A stretch of 64,000 bases of DNA from contig NC_049993.1 of NCBI RefSeq assembly GCF_000003815.2, forward strand, positions 7,173,151-7,237,150. Direction: 5' to 3'. Both the position numbers and the translations under genes were made by a program. The number at the start of each line of letters is the position of its first letter. Within the stretch, counting starts at the first letter, position 1. The stretch is from Branchiostoma floridae. Taxonomy: Eukaryota; Chordata; Leptocardii; Amphioxiformes; Branchiostomatidae. The notes beneath the pieces were generated by a model, which was not told the origin of the DNA, did no database searches, and saw only the letters and a list, made by a program, of their open reading frames with translations. Shown here in pieces: positions 46,223-59,400 of this stretch.

Positions 46223-48823
46223 TCACTTTCAAACTGGGTATATCATACAAAACGTGAAAATTTGACTGAGAAGACAGCAAAACACACAAAGTGTAAAACG
46301 ATTCGTTTCTTTTCTATAGAAGTCGTTGAGCGATACGTCAAATTTCAGGCCACAGAGAGAGCGCGGTGAGAGTGCCGTCCCAGTGGAAAGGGGGTATATA
46401 GTCAGGATGTGATATGAGTAGGACAATCTGATTGATCCAATCAATCGAAACACGCAATCGAAGAACATTTGATTATCTGTCCATGTTAGTAATTAAAATA
46501 CAATTCATTCGGTCTGCCAATGTACATATGTTGTCCACAAACAATGGTTTGCCCTATTACCAAACAAGCGTGAAGATGTCAGTGAGGTTAGGAAAATACA
46601 TATGGTAGCACGTGTTGCATTTGTGGGTACCGTCGGTAAAGACCAAATTATTTTACGTTACGTTATGTACAATATGATCCCATGCGTATATGATCCCTAA
46701 ATATATCTCTTCACTATTTTTACCTTGTTCACTTTCTATATGAACACCTCCAAGGCTACATTTAACTCTAATACCAGCGTCCTTGTTCGCCGTGTTTACA
46801 AGGTTACACCTTCTATGGGAATCGTATATCCACCCATCCCTGTAGGGCCGAGATCATAGAATTGGTAAATGCTGTGGAAGTTAACCGCCCAAGCGTACAA
46901 ATATTCCTCCCCAACCTTATAAATATAAATGTGGACATTTCCTTTTTGCCACCGTAAAATATTACGTGCAATAAGATATTACGCAATCAAAGAATATCAC
47001 ATAAGGTTGTACATTTCTACATAGTATCGTGTGAACATTCCTCCACTTGCAATCGCCAGATGATTTTTAATGGTAAACCAATCATTTATCTCATTTAGTT
47101 GGATTAGTATCTGTAATGTGGATGATTTCACGCGGCCCGGACATTCCCAGGGGACCTTGGTTTTAATAAACTGGTACATACCAGAGGATATCTCCGACTT
47201 GATGACATTACACACTCGAGTACCCCAACAGCACGAAATTAACAAAGTGATACTCGGTGGCTTTCATGACATTTTATGAAACGCAGAGACTGCCAGAGAG
47301 TAAATTGTGTTTTTGCACCAGGACTGTCAAGGCACGACGGTAGTTGCCGCTCACATTAACAAAATAGAAATCGTTAGTCACGGGTACAAAAAAATGACAT
47401 GTTCATTCCATTTCTATCAGAAATTAAATATTATTTTAACATTACACTACAAACGAAATACCAACCATAATTCTTTCTTGACCTTTAACATGACTTCTGT
47501 AGCCCGTATGCAATTTTCGTAGAAACATGGAACAAATCTTCACATGCTAACGTTACATTGAAGGATCTCGCATGCATGCTGTCATTTCATTTCGCAACCT
47601 TTGATCCAATATCTGGCTTATATATCTCTCTCTCTCTGCCTCGAAGGAAGAAAAGACTTACAGTAAACCATTACACATCCACAAGGGAAATCAGAGGAGG
47701 TATTTAAGCCTCGGCGCTCACACGGGTATCAGGATTAGTTCGTTTGGTGTCGCTGAGAAGGTATTTATCGTACCAAAAGATTACGTCAGTTGTAACGTTA
47801 TAGTATAAAGCTGGTGCAGCAATATGGGTGGCGTCAGTACGCTGTGCAATATTTTTTCCGACTGGTACACGTTATATAAAGATGCATCAACCTCTTTCAT
47901 AACCAACAGCGCAATGTATCCGTTAAGAACGCCATGGTTGAATACCATCATATTGTTTTTCTTCTTGTGCCCAGTTGCGACCGCGGGCTGGCACCTCGGG
48001 TGATACGGAATACACCGTGTTGTATTCTATATATATATATTGGATTTGTTGCTTACAAGGTTATAACCTATAACCCAATGTAGCGGTGCCAAATTTCTTC
48101 CCTTTTTCTATCACAAAAGAGTAATATGTGATATGATGTTACAAAATATGCATCAGGTGACTTTTGACTCTTGAATCTCTTGACCCTGTGTCGCTGAACC
48201 ATACACGTCTGTTTTTGCACTTGAAAGAAAAATTACACACTTGAAATGTTTCTAACCAAAGATTACTCTTAAACTTTATGAATATTCCCTTTTAAAATAG
48301 GAATCCCTAACATCGAAGGCAGTTTCAATGAGAATACGCAATGTGTAACATAAGTGGGGAGGGGGACATCGTTTTCTTGGCAACGAGCCTGAAGAAACGG
48401 AACATAATGACAGACATGATCAAAAGTAGCCCTAAAAACACATTTCTACACCTCGTCCTATACAAACCATACATACACGGCCAAGATAGAACCCTAAAAG
48501 GAAATTTAGGACATCTATTACACAGGAGAAATTCCCACTGCGAAAAGCTTACGTCATACTCACCTTTGACCCCAGGATGATAGAGGTCGCAGGTTCTAAA
48601 CCTGATTACTCAAACGTGTCGATTGTCATAACATGATTTGCCATGGAGTTTATTTCATATACCCGTGTGAAATACTCTTAGCCAACTCTTTGTGGTAGTC
48701 CCTGTAAGAGTCATGCCTCGCTGATAGAACAGAGAGGCAACTCATCAGAAACTCTCCTCAGATGGTAACGTTACTGGTGATAATGAATGACAGGATTCTT
48801 CTGGTCTGAGCTGGTTTTATATA
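46223..48823. other. No gene recognised
   Basis: AT-rich DNA with short open frames only. A (TA)-rich patch near 48025-48045 and a CTCTCTCT run near 47625 are the only low-complexity features noted. Confidence 0.4.
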
Positions 48824-48988
48824 CCCCTAAGCAGAGGTGAGGCTCCGCCTTGTTTTTGACGTCTTATATGGATGCGTTTTTGTCGGACTGTCTATCTTGT
48901 CAAGTTTTCTTTTTGTCTCCCAGCCAGTTTGACAAAAACGCCCTAAAGACGCCAAAACAAGCCGAGGCCTTGCCTCTTTGTCTGGGGA
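48824..48988. mobile_element. Diverged hairpin MITE related to 33512
   Basis: CCCCTAAGCAGAGG, GAGGCTCCGCCTTGTTTTTG and GCGTTTTTGTC are answered on the right by GACAAAAACGCCCTAAAGAC and CAAGCCGAGGCCTTGCCTC. The core order AAGCAGAGG..GGCTCCG..TGTTTTT is shared with 33512-33705, so both belong to one superfamily. Confidence 0.75.
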
Positions 48989-50001
48989 CTAGTAGATATT
49001 TTTCATTTGTATTCGTCCCCACATGTTTCCATCTTTCACGTACCGTGCAATTCTCTCTCCCATCCCATCGTGATTCCAGGGATTGGATTCCCCTGTAATA
49101 AGTAAGAAGTGAGTCGTTGACCCAAAACCGACCTGAGATATTGGATTGATGAAACTCATGAGCAGTCGAAATGAGTCTGGGGACCAAACAATGGGAAATC
49201 CCGATTGACAAAGTAGAACTTTAACGACAAGGGGAAGTTTCCGCCCAAGAGGCTGCTTTTTGACAGAATCGGGTCACCTTTACACCTGATAAGCCAAGTA
49301 GGATCCATTCAAGATCATCCGCCGAAATATTGTATGGGCCAAATTGAAAATAGCCAATGGCCCCAATGCCCTTCAAAGTTAATCGATCAAAATACGCGAA
49401 GTTGTTCGTATTCTTGGTACGATGAGTCATATGTACCACCACAGCTTTAATGGTTTCTGATTTCTCCACAAACCGGCGATGTCTGGAACGATTTACACTC
49501 TTCTAAGCTAGACGTCTTGTTCCTTTTGGTTAACATGTGCAATATACAACTGTTTGATATACTGGCAAATTTCTTTCATGTATTTGGGGAAATCTTGTAG
49601 CTAACAGAAAATTGTTCCATAGATAAATATACCTCAGTCCATGTTGCTACATCATCATAGGTATTGAGTGTGGCTTCAAATGCTAACATAGCAAGTAAAG
49701 GCAGTGAAAACCATATGGGAGCAACGTCAGGAAGAAGATAAAGATAAGTCTAAATCCATTAAGACTTGTGGATCTGCTCTGTATGGGCCTAACCCATTAG
49801 CGAGAATCATGCTTTTATCCTAGCTATATATTCGGACCGGGCTTTTTTTGGTCAAGCTGGGATGGGCTTTTCATGCCCGCGTTTGAAACTCCTGTAACCC
49901 CTAAACGACTAATCATATGCCCAACAAATTTTCAGAGAATGGTGTAAAATATGAAGTAAAATATGAGGATTTTTAGAAATTTGACGGCATTGTGGCGTAA
50001 T

Positions 50002-50168
50002 ATGACGTCATTATGACGCCATCGATGTGATTGTATTGGCTGGAACCATGAAAAATGGGTATTCCAACAAAACTTCAAGGTATGCAACAAAAATGGAGCT
50101 ATTGTATATAAGAGAATAAGGCTGTCCGCTACGACATCTGTTGTCAATAGCAACATCAATGACGTCAT
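50002..50168. promoter_or_regulatory. Pair of perfect 10-base CRE palindromes
   Basis: ATGACGTCAT occurs at 50002-50011 and again at 50159-50168, the first followed by a near copy (ATGACGCCAT). This is the consensus for CREB/ATF-type factors. No promoter or exon is evident next to them, and they may be part of a repeat. Confidence 0.35.
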
Positions 50169-52867
50169 ACATATTTAACCCCTATCCCCACCCCTGTCTT
50201 AATAACAAATGATAACATTTCTCACAACTCTGAAATGCTACTTCGTTCTCACGGGTTATCCTCGGATATCGGTATTCCGCCACGCGTCTTGGATTGTGCT
50301 GACTAATGAAATTTGTCAGACGAGTCCGTGTTCTAAATGTGGCGACTGACTGGGCAGTGTTGCCGCTTTGGGACTCCTATCAGCGTCCGTGACTGGAGAT
50401 AAGTCCAGAGGTGCCGACCCAACATGCTCACTGCTAACGAGAACGTGCCTGACGAATAGAGATAGAAATGAAGCTGTGCTCAAGACACTGGATAACCTTG
50501 AACCTGGGTCCTATCTTCGACCTTTTGAGTTAATCTAGGAATATCATCAACCGAAAACGTGTCTGGCAATGTCACCAACACACGTCACTCGGCGACGAAG
50601 TGTTGCAGAGTTGAACTCCATGGTCATATAAGGTCATGCTGATTGATTATATGACTGACGTCCGCACGCGCATCAATTTTTCGGCCGTTTTCGAGAAAGT
50701 TTCACATATGCAGTAAATCGTGCATGTCAGGCGCAAAATGATCAAAACATGCGGTATATTGCAAACAAATATCGCAAAACGGATACTTTTCTACTAATAT
50801 CAAAGAATGCCGAAATCACTGCTAATAGGGCCAAAGAAGCAGATGTGAAAGAACATAAATGAAGACGAATATTTGAAATACCATATGTGTTTAGTCACTT
50901 GTTAAACCTCCCTCAATCATCACTGCGGTGAAAGTGAATGTAGGCAAATCATGCCACACAATAACCGTAATATTTGCGCTGTGCGTAACGCCGGAAGTCG
51001 ATTGCTGCGTAGAAACTATAACTACACTCTTCAAGGTACCAGCGTCTTTTATTTGTTCCATTAGTCTCGCTTTATCAATTGTCAAGCTCGTTAATGACTG
51101 TGCAAAACTACTAATAGTTGACGGCATTTGAGTATGTCGATATTTTTGAACGCAAACATGTAAAAAGAATGTCTACATTTGCGCAAAGCGCGAAAACTAT
51201 TTGATGTATCTTGTGGTTGTGAGTTTGAGTTTGGAGAGGTGACAAGAACGATGCTTTGAAGCTTGCTGATCGTACAGGCTGTTTCCCGGGTTGTTTGTGT
51301 ATGGGCTCGGGAAAAAAACGATGATTTGATATCAAGACTGATTCACATTTTTGACACACAATGTTTCCTCATTATTTGACGCCAACTTCCACAATTTACT
51401 TCTTTACTTACTTACTGTACGCCCTAGTGTCGAGGGCGGTTAAGAGTCTGACTCCACTTTGTGGAAGAATTCTTATGAAATACGGTGTCAAAATCTTGCG
51501 ACAAACTCTAAAATTTTACATTGACCGGTCAACGACCTGTGTTTGAGTGATGTATAGTCCGACAGACTTTCAAGCTGGTGATTCAAGAGATTGGGATCAA
51601 TACGTCCGCCGTAGAGAAGAGGAGTCAATGTTCATAAAACATGAAGGATGTGAATGATTGTCGATAGATCACTTGTCACAGGAGCACTAAATGTGTCAGT
51701 GTTTAACATGTGGGCCGCAGACAAAGAGAAATGCTCCACTCCATCAACGTGGCTGCTGCAGTATACATAACGTCTATGATTCACTGGTGGAAATATGGCT
51801 TGTATTCTCATCAGAATAAGAAACATATGGCAGCTGGATACATATTTCAATATAGTGTTGATATTTCACGTATTTCATATCAATATTACGAGACGAAACA
51901 TGAGTTAAGTCCATCTTTTTCAGGCCATGACAAATGTAGCTAAATTTATTTCAGTACGTTAATGGAGGATACACGATAGTTCTGCTTTAAAGCATTTATT
52001 ACGTGACTAAAATGAACGGATCTGCTTCCGGACGATTCTATAGTTGTAAATGATCTTGACATCTGAAAGGTGAAATAACAGTTACAGAACAACGCCCATT
52101 GCCTCAATGAACCTGTTTTGTTTTTTACTACAACATAGACAGTGTCCATTATCTGTTACAATAATTGTCTATCTATATAACTGCTTTCATACCCATTGAA
52201 AGATCTGCAATTGATGGTCCATTATCTGGACAATGGTCGAGGATTGCAATCAAACAGAATCTGCAAAACGACCTGATTTGGTTCACAGATTACTATTAAT
52301 TGCCATGACTTTTCAACAGTATGTTTTTACCTCACCCCGCCCCTCCTACGTTACCTAACTATTTATTTATGTCTCCTACATTTTATTGACATCTACCCTG
52401 CAATCACCAACATCTATGCTACGTTTTCCATAAATGTCGTTTGATTTTAGTTATGATATCAGATATGACTTATAACTCATCACAACTGGTTCAAAGAATG
52501 GTACCTTAATGCATTGGTCACCAAAACTAAGAAAAACTTGTTGCACATATTTTGGCCCCAAATCGATGGATGAAATTGTTTTCTCAATTTTGAAATGCGA
52601 CTTGAAGTTTTTTGGGTTTAGCTGAACAGATTTTTTTTGCATTTCTCAAACAATGCATCATTATTTCTACGCTTGTCGTAGGACTATGTCCAAGCGGATA
52701 AAGTAAATCCATGAAATCCTCTGATTTGTAGCACCTATTATGATGACGGGCATAATCAGGTCAACGCATTGATCCTTTGGCCCGAATCTGTCCATTGTAG
52801 ATTGTAGCCTGTCGTTGTGCTAGACTTTTACCTATTCCCCACCTGTGCCCCTATGGCTAGACGCCGG

Positions 52868-52879
52868 CGGCACGTGCCG
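52868..52879. promoter_or_regulatory. 12-base palindrome with E-box
   Basis: CGGCACGTGCCG is a perfect palindrome containing CACGTG, in a GC-rich patch within AT-rich DNA. Function not shown. Confidence 0.25.
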
Positions 52880-54928
52880 TGCACTCTAGCTTCACACGGC
52901 TTATGTCTCAAAGGTAAAATACATTAAAAGTCAATCCCTGAGCATGCGGCCGCCGTGCAAAAATAACTTTTTGTATGCCACTAAAATTCCGTGATGTGCT
53001 CTCTCTGGCTGTGGGCAATCGTCGGCAATCATACTTGCATTTTATTTCATTATTTTCTAAATATTGACTTTGATTTCAAATACAAAAAAAGTGATGAATC
53101 CAATCGAATGGTTGTCCTTGCAAGATTTGGATATGTGAACATAATACATATATTTATACGTCAATATACGTCCAAAATCATGCGCTTTAAATGCCGAGAG
53201 CTCACACATTTCTCTAACAAACACTGGAGACCCCCTTTGTAGCGCACATTGGCTTTTCAAAGAGATTAATGGAATGGAGGTGAAAGGTTTTTGTGCAATA
53301 ACACTCAGATTTTCCCCTGGCTACTCCTGACAGGCATCAAAAACATTTATCTTGAACCCCTGCTGAACCCATTCCGTGGCGCCTGCGAGCTTTCCTTATT
53401 TCCCAGCTTTCATCTTGTTAGATAATTGTTGTTATTTGAGAAGGTCACCTTGCGGCATTAGGGTTAATAAGTGACCTAGACCCTGTCGAGGTTTCCTCCA
53501 CTCTGCAATCTTGACAGACCAATCAGCAAAAGCCGTCTGATAAGTCTGCCACTAAACTTGACCTTTAGCAATGATAACATTGTCCGAGGCTTGCTCAGGG
53601 ACAGACCTGGCTCCTCCAGAGGCATAAAGGGATAAAAATTGGCGCCAAAGAACCAAAATGTTAGTCTCAGCAGAACGACCCGCTGACTTTCTCTAAGTCT
53701 CATCGAAAAAAGGGCGTTTTAGATCACTTGTTTTGAATGATGTCCTTGGGAGTGTCGTTACGATGTCAAAACACATTCATCTGCTGGGCCAATATGTCAG
53801 AAATATCCTTTATAACCCAGTCGTAAGTAATGAAAGCACAGTCGTAATCTTGAGTGCAGCGACAGGTTGGAAAATTGTATCAATAAATGTGGCACATTGG
53901 GTCAGTTCTGACGTCACGCATCCCACATATCTGCCATTTCCCCTTACAATATGAAGAGTTGCTCGGGTTGGCTTGATAGCAGTTATATGAGAGACGGTAA
54001 GTAGACATCGTTAAGCCCCTGATTCTGACTTATGGCCGGCAGCCGAAGCGTAGGTCTAAACGACCAGGGCTGGTGGGCGGTCAAGCAGAAGACGCTGATC
54101 CTTCTCGATAGCTTCCCACGTAGATGGGACAAGTCTCGTTTGTCTTCCAATCTATTTGCAACAAAATGGACAGTGTCAATGACCAGCCTTACTTACATGG
54201 AGTAGGCCCCTACTTCAGCAAAGCCCCCATTAAGAAGAACTGGCCGAAGGTGTGTAGTTAACGATGTCTTACACATTAATGTTGAACTGAAGGTATTACA
54301 TTTGAAACAAGGATCAACAACGCATCTTCTGGAGCAGCTGCACTGTGTTTCATGGCAGGACCCTAATATCACAATATTCATAAATCTCTAATAACGATGC
54401 AGTCGATGCATAAAAAGCTCTAAAATTGACATAATCACATTCATATGTTTGGAGGTTAATCATCTCTCAAATACTAAACAGTGAAGCGCCAGGGTAGACG
54501 TGAATAGATTGTGTATAGTTTTTGCTTCACTGAAAGGCAAAGACCTGGTTGCATTACCGTGCTTGAACTGATATTTCTTACTTTTACGGGGTGATCAGCA
54601 GGAAAGCCGTATGACATTGCTGCGAATCATTGCGAAATCTGCCAGCCTGACGTTCAGGATTGCATGCCCCCAAAGTGGACCTCTTCGCTCTCCAGCGCTA
54701 ATGATAAACGGTGCTGGTAATGGTGCATCTGAAATGATTTAAGGGTAAGGGGCGCGCTGCGAATGAGGTTTTGTAAGTAACTCGCAGATCCCTTTATCCT
54801 GGTAATGGTCTTGTTCGGATCTCCTCCGGGACTTGCTGGGAGAGGCGGAGACAAAGATGACCTGATTGGCTAAGAAGATGACTCGGTTCCATTTGCCCAG
54901 GAGACGATCATTGGAATGACAGAAATGT

Positions 54929-55240
54929 CCCCACCTTTAATTGACAGCACAGTCAATCTCATGGCAAGACATATTTTGTGGATTAACACCGCATTTGGGC
55001 AATGGTATTAAGCTATACATTTAAGTAAAGCATTCTTCAGTGCTAGAGTTACCTACTTATAAACACCTAAAGAAACTGCAGCATGCCCACCTTTAATGGA
55101 CAGCACAGTCAATCTCATGACAAGAAATATTTTGTGGATTAACACCGCATTTGCGCAATGGTTTTAATCTATACACTTGAGTAAACGTATTTCTCAGTGT
55201 CAGAGTTGCCTACTTATAACAGCTAAGGAAACTGCAACTT
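54929..55240. repeat. Tandem duplication, period 156
   Basis: Two units share CCACCTTTAAT.GACAGCAC, AGTCAATCTCATG, TATTTTGTGGATTAACACCG and AGTTGCCTACTTATAA at constant spacing. Identity looks high, so the duplication is not very old. Confidence 0.85.
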
Positions 55241-55987
55241 GCTCGTTTGGCATCACAACACCAGGAACGTATGAAAAGACCTGACAGCGTTTCGCTGGAT
55301 GTCTCAATGCTTTATCGTCTATACAAAACAAATTTGATTATGCGCAGAACGAGTTGATAATTCAGTTAAGAAATTGACGAAGTTGGTGAAACTGGATCAA
55401 CCCACCAGGTATTCAAGAGGCCGAATACACCATCCGTGCGTCAAAAGAAGAAGGCTCGAGGAAAGGTCACATGTCAACAGCTATGAGGATCAAATAAACG
55501 TGTTTATGTATGTCCTCTGTGCATTCGTGAATGTTCCTCATTAGTCCCCTGATTAGGAGCCAAAGTGTCGCCCAACGGCGGATCCGACATGTTCTGCTTC
55601 ATTTCATAGGTAGTTATGGTTTTAGTGCCGGCATCCCAGCCAAACACTTACGAAATGTCAGACTAAGCGTAACAGCAATGCTATGCTGTGTACAGGTGTT
55701 ACATAACATAGAAATCCTGACGAATAATACTTTATCCGTTGAGATGATTATGGCATCTTTTCTTGTCAAACTGTATTCGTTTTGAATAGCTACACTGAAA
55801 TTGATATATCGTTACATATAATAGTGCTTTCAGTAATCCTGTACCTCTTAGTGTCGCATTGGAGAGTAGCATGCTGATATGATATGGAGATAAAAAGAGC
55901 CTACAATGGACTTAGAAACCACGTCATTCTCGCCACCTGGGAATCGTGGCAGCGACGTTGAGCAATGTGAGGCACTGTTGCCTGAAC

Positions 55988-56060
55988 CTGTAGGATTACC
56001 CAACGCTCACGTCTCCATGTCTGCCAGGCATCTCCCATATATTCCGTACCCCCATCAGGA
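55988..56060 (-). CDS. Candidate isolated exon, tryptophan-rich
   Basis: The acceptor TTTCTAATTTTCTGGATCAG and donor CTACAG/GTTCAG are strong and bound an open frame of 24 codons, phase 2 to phase 0: PDGGTEYMGDAWQTWRRER, then WVILQ. The composition is protein-like and GC-richer than its surroundings. I do not recognise the family. It is on the receptor's strand but could belong to any gene. Confidence 0.35.
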
Positions 56061-56340
56061 CTGATCCAGAAAATTAGAAACACGACCGGGTGAGTCGTGT
56101 TAGCAGTTTCGTCACGTTAGCTGCTTCCACCCCTGTACCCCGCGCAACCTCCCCTGAGTAACGAGACCCCGCAGCAGCGATTCCGACACTCTCCACCTGG
56201 TGTATGTCATCCTTCGTCGATACATTACCCCAGCAGTCGCCTACAGAATGCGGAAGAATAAACTTCCCGTCTTACCAGTAGGGCCAAGAAATCGATTAAC
56301 GTATAATTTTCCGCTTTGTTCTTTCTCATTTCAAGTTCAG

Positions 56341-56412
56341 TGCGGGGAGGTTGTAAAGGATGTTGAACAATGGCGTCGAATTATCAAAGCTACTGTAAAG
56401 CAGCATCGTTAA
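56341..56412 (+). CDS. Candidate terminal exon with nearby poly(A) signal
   Basis: The acceptor CTCATTTCAAGTTCAG is followed by 23 codons (CGEVVKDVEQWRRIIKATV, then KQHR) and TAA. AATAAA follows 25 bases after the stop at 56437-56442. No upstream partner exon was found on this strand, so it may be a gene fragment or chance. Confidence 0.25.
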   Translation, partial: CGEVVKDVEQWRRIIKATVKQHR

Positions 56413-56442
56413 TGTGCGGTGTTATATTTGGGTGCGAATAAA

Positions 56443-59400
56443 GCGTATTTAAACTAGAATGTTTGTATCTTTCTTGTACATCCGAACACCATTCAAATTC
56501 CACAAATATCTTACATACAGTAATCACAAGTAAAGATGTCAGAATTTACTTTTGCACCTTTGTAGAATAACGTAGCAGGCCATGTGTCAAAATGGACGAT
56601 CGGACGGTCCGTACGTTTAGAAATATTAAGTTCTAAAAAAAAAAATGTCTCGCTCGTCCGCGATACCAAGGTTAGCATTACCGAGTGCTGTGCCTATAGA
56701 TGAGTGCGGGGGATTCTTGACAAATCACGATTGGTTCTCCTGATCCGCACTAAGAGCTTTCTGCGGCAGCTGATAACGAATGCTAATAGCGAAACCTTCC
56801 TCAGGAGAAATCAGCAGGCAGTTACTGTTCATCTATCCGCCGTGGATTTCCTCAAACTCAGGCAAACACTTGCCAGAGAAACGAACCGGCCTCAAAACAG
56901 ATTCGGACAAGGATATGGTATCCACGGGGCAGAGAGTTCTGTATCCATTAGGTTTGTCCCTATTGACCAACGTTTTAACTTTCTATGTCATATCTAGCGC
57001 CCAATAGCTGTTTATGGAAATTCATCAATGCGTAAACTTCTAAATCTACCCATTACTCCGTGATCTTTATCAGATTTGTGACATTATGAAGCTATATATC
57101 AATGACATACTTTTGGAAAACTCTCTTTCAGATTAAGTTATCACATTAATCAACAAACTTGTATATTAATGGCGCTGCAAAATCAATATGAAAATATGAT
57201 AACGAACATCAACTTATCAGGGTAATACAATAATACCGGCGATCAATAAGTACAATTTTTGGTGAACGAAGCAGTTATAAAGTTACAATTACCTGTACAT
57301 TTAGGCGTTTGTAGATTCTAACTATTGTAACTGCATTTGATCTGTTCTCTTACTCATATATGTTGCCCCTTTTGTATGTATGCATGGAATTTCATCACAT
57401 TATCATACTTTGACCTTCACAAACAAAAAGACCGTCAACAGATATTCAAGAACACGGTATATTGAGTTCGGTCGTGTGGCTACATCACCTCTGTACCAAG
57501 GGCCGTGCATTCTTGTCATAATGCCATATGCTAGACACCTGCAATGGTGCTGGGCAGCTTGCCAAATTGGGCTTTTCTGAGCAAAATACTGAAGACAAAT
57601 GCTCTGCGGAGGCCGTTCGTTCTAAATAAGGTTAGTGATATCTCTACAATATAGTCTTAATAGCATGTGTGCCAAGACCACGGGGTTTCATCTTCAATCA
57701 GTGTTAGAACGTAGTGTTGCAGAATGGTTGGCTTTTTTTAGAAGGACGAGGCCATAGCATCAGTAACAAAAGGTTCAGCTTGCGATAAAGCGACACAAAA
57801 AGACGACGATTGAATTTTGATGAAAGAAACCGGACATGAGATTCTATTTGGCCCAAAACATGTAAAGATTCTGTTGTTTCCAAAACATGTACGATACAGC
57901 TAAGCCATGAGCAACTGTGTCCATATACAAGTGCCTAGCATCAAAACCGATACCCAGGTCCAAAATAAAGGTTTTGTGAATATATCTGTTACTTTAACAC
58001 TAAACCTCAGGTAAAGCTATTCTGACCTTTCTTTGACGCAAACTCAATACTCGACATCAGATAGGTTCGCTAGTGACACAGCCTTGGCCAAAACTTTTAC
58101 TACTGACCCCAAAGGTCAGGCATGCTGCACTAAAAGCCAGCTTACACGTAATGGTCTGACATTTGAACTGAACTTTAGCGTCGCTTTGTCCTGGTATCAA
58201 CGTTAATCAAGGTTAGGATGAGAATGTACCTCATTCAATGCGACAGCCGGATAAAATAAGTCTTCTTCAGTAGAACTTCAAACAGCCTCTCGTGTAACGT
58301 GGCATCCAAATCCAGTGACGTAACGATCGTTCCAATACTTGACCAAATCCTTTCGGATTGATTGATAACAGGACAGATCAATTTCAAAACCTTTCAGTGA
58401 GCTTAAACGTCAAGTCTTGACGAAATCAAACTTAAGATAACTTAAGCAGCCATGTTAGTGACTCTAAATACCCCCCCCCCCCCCAATGCTAGAGGTAGAA
58501 TGAATTTTACCGCGCCGGGTGTCTTTGGTAGATATGGACTACCCGCTTAACTGACAATAAACTCCAACGTTAAAAGGATATTTTTTTTCGCCAACATTCA
58601 CGAAGGAGATTTCAAAGTAGATGAAACGGCAGATGTAATTGTAGACTCAGCTGGTATTCTCGGCGTGTCTACAGAATTCTACAACCATGTTGTATCATAT
58701 TGTGTGCTCGTTCAAAAGCGTGTCTATCCAATCGTGAAAGAGTTAGAGTACTTCTTCTATGAGCAATGTTACGGAAGAATGAAAACTACAATAGCAGTAC
58801 AGAATATCGCACCTAACATTGCAGTCTATGGGCTATCCTTTATGTTGAACCCGAGGCCGATGACTTTCAAGACGATAGAGGTGACCTCCCCATCTTATCC
58901 AAGCAATCCGTCCTGGCTTTGGTTGCACAGCGTTTTCTCATTTAGAAGAGCCATCTGCAAATAGGATTTGCTGCATGCTTGAGGCCGTCTCTTACACTTT
59001 CGTTTAGATCAGCATTCCCTTCGTAGCACGCCCCCTCAATGTTCTACCGTACCCATAGAAAAGTATTCCAGATGGAAAGTAACTACTAGGTATGAATGAT
59101 AAAAAGAACTGACCACAATTAGGAATATCTCAAAGAAGCAAGTTGTAGAACTGTAGTGAGAAGGGAATCGGTGTCTTGAAAAGATAAAACGGAAAGCACT
59201 ATACATGTAACGGACGTCGTCAGTTATGAAATACAACATTTATATTAACAACTTCGGCCTTGTATTGGCGCTGCTGGGTGAGACCAATAAAGCACGTACC
59301 AGTAACAGTTATATTATAATCGATAGTAAAGTTTGTAATAAACATCATCCAAAGGTCGATGTAGTGTGTAGACATTTGTACATAGATTCTACAGCCATTA

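Noticed and set aside
49221-49469. Minus-strand frame with GIGAIGYFQFGPYNISADD and a TATCAG/GTGTAA donor
   Set aside because: Looks protein-like over 30 residues, but the acceptor is poor and no family is recognisable.
54045-54160. Minus-strand frame ending IEKDQRLLLDRPPALVV and a stop
   Set aside because: Resembles the tail of a mobile-element protein, but it is only about 30 codons and could not be assigned.
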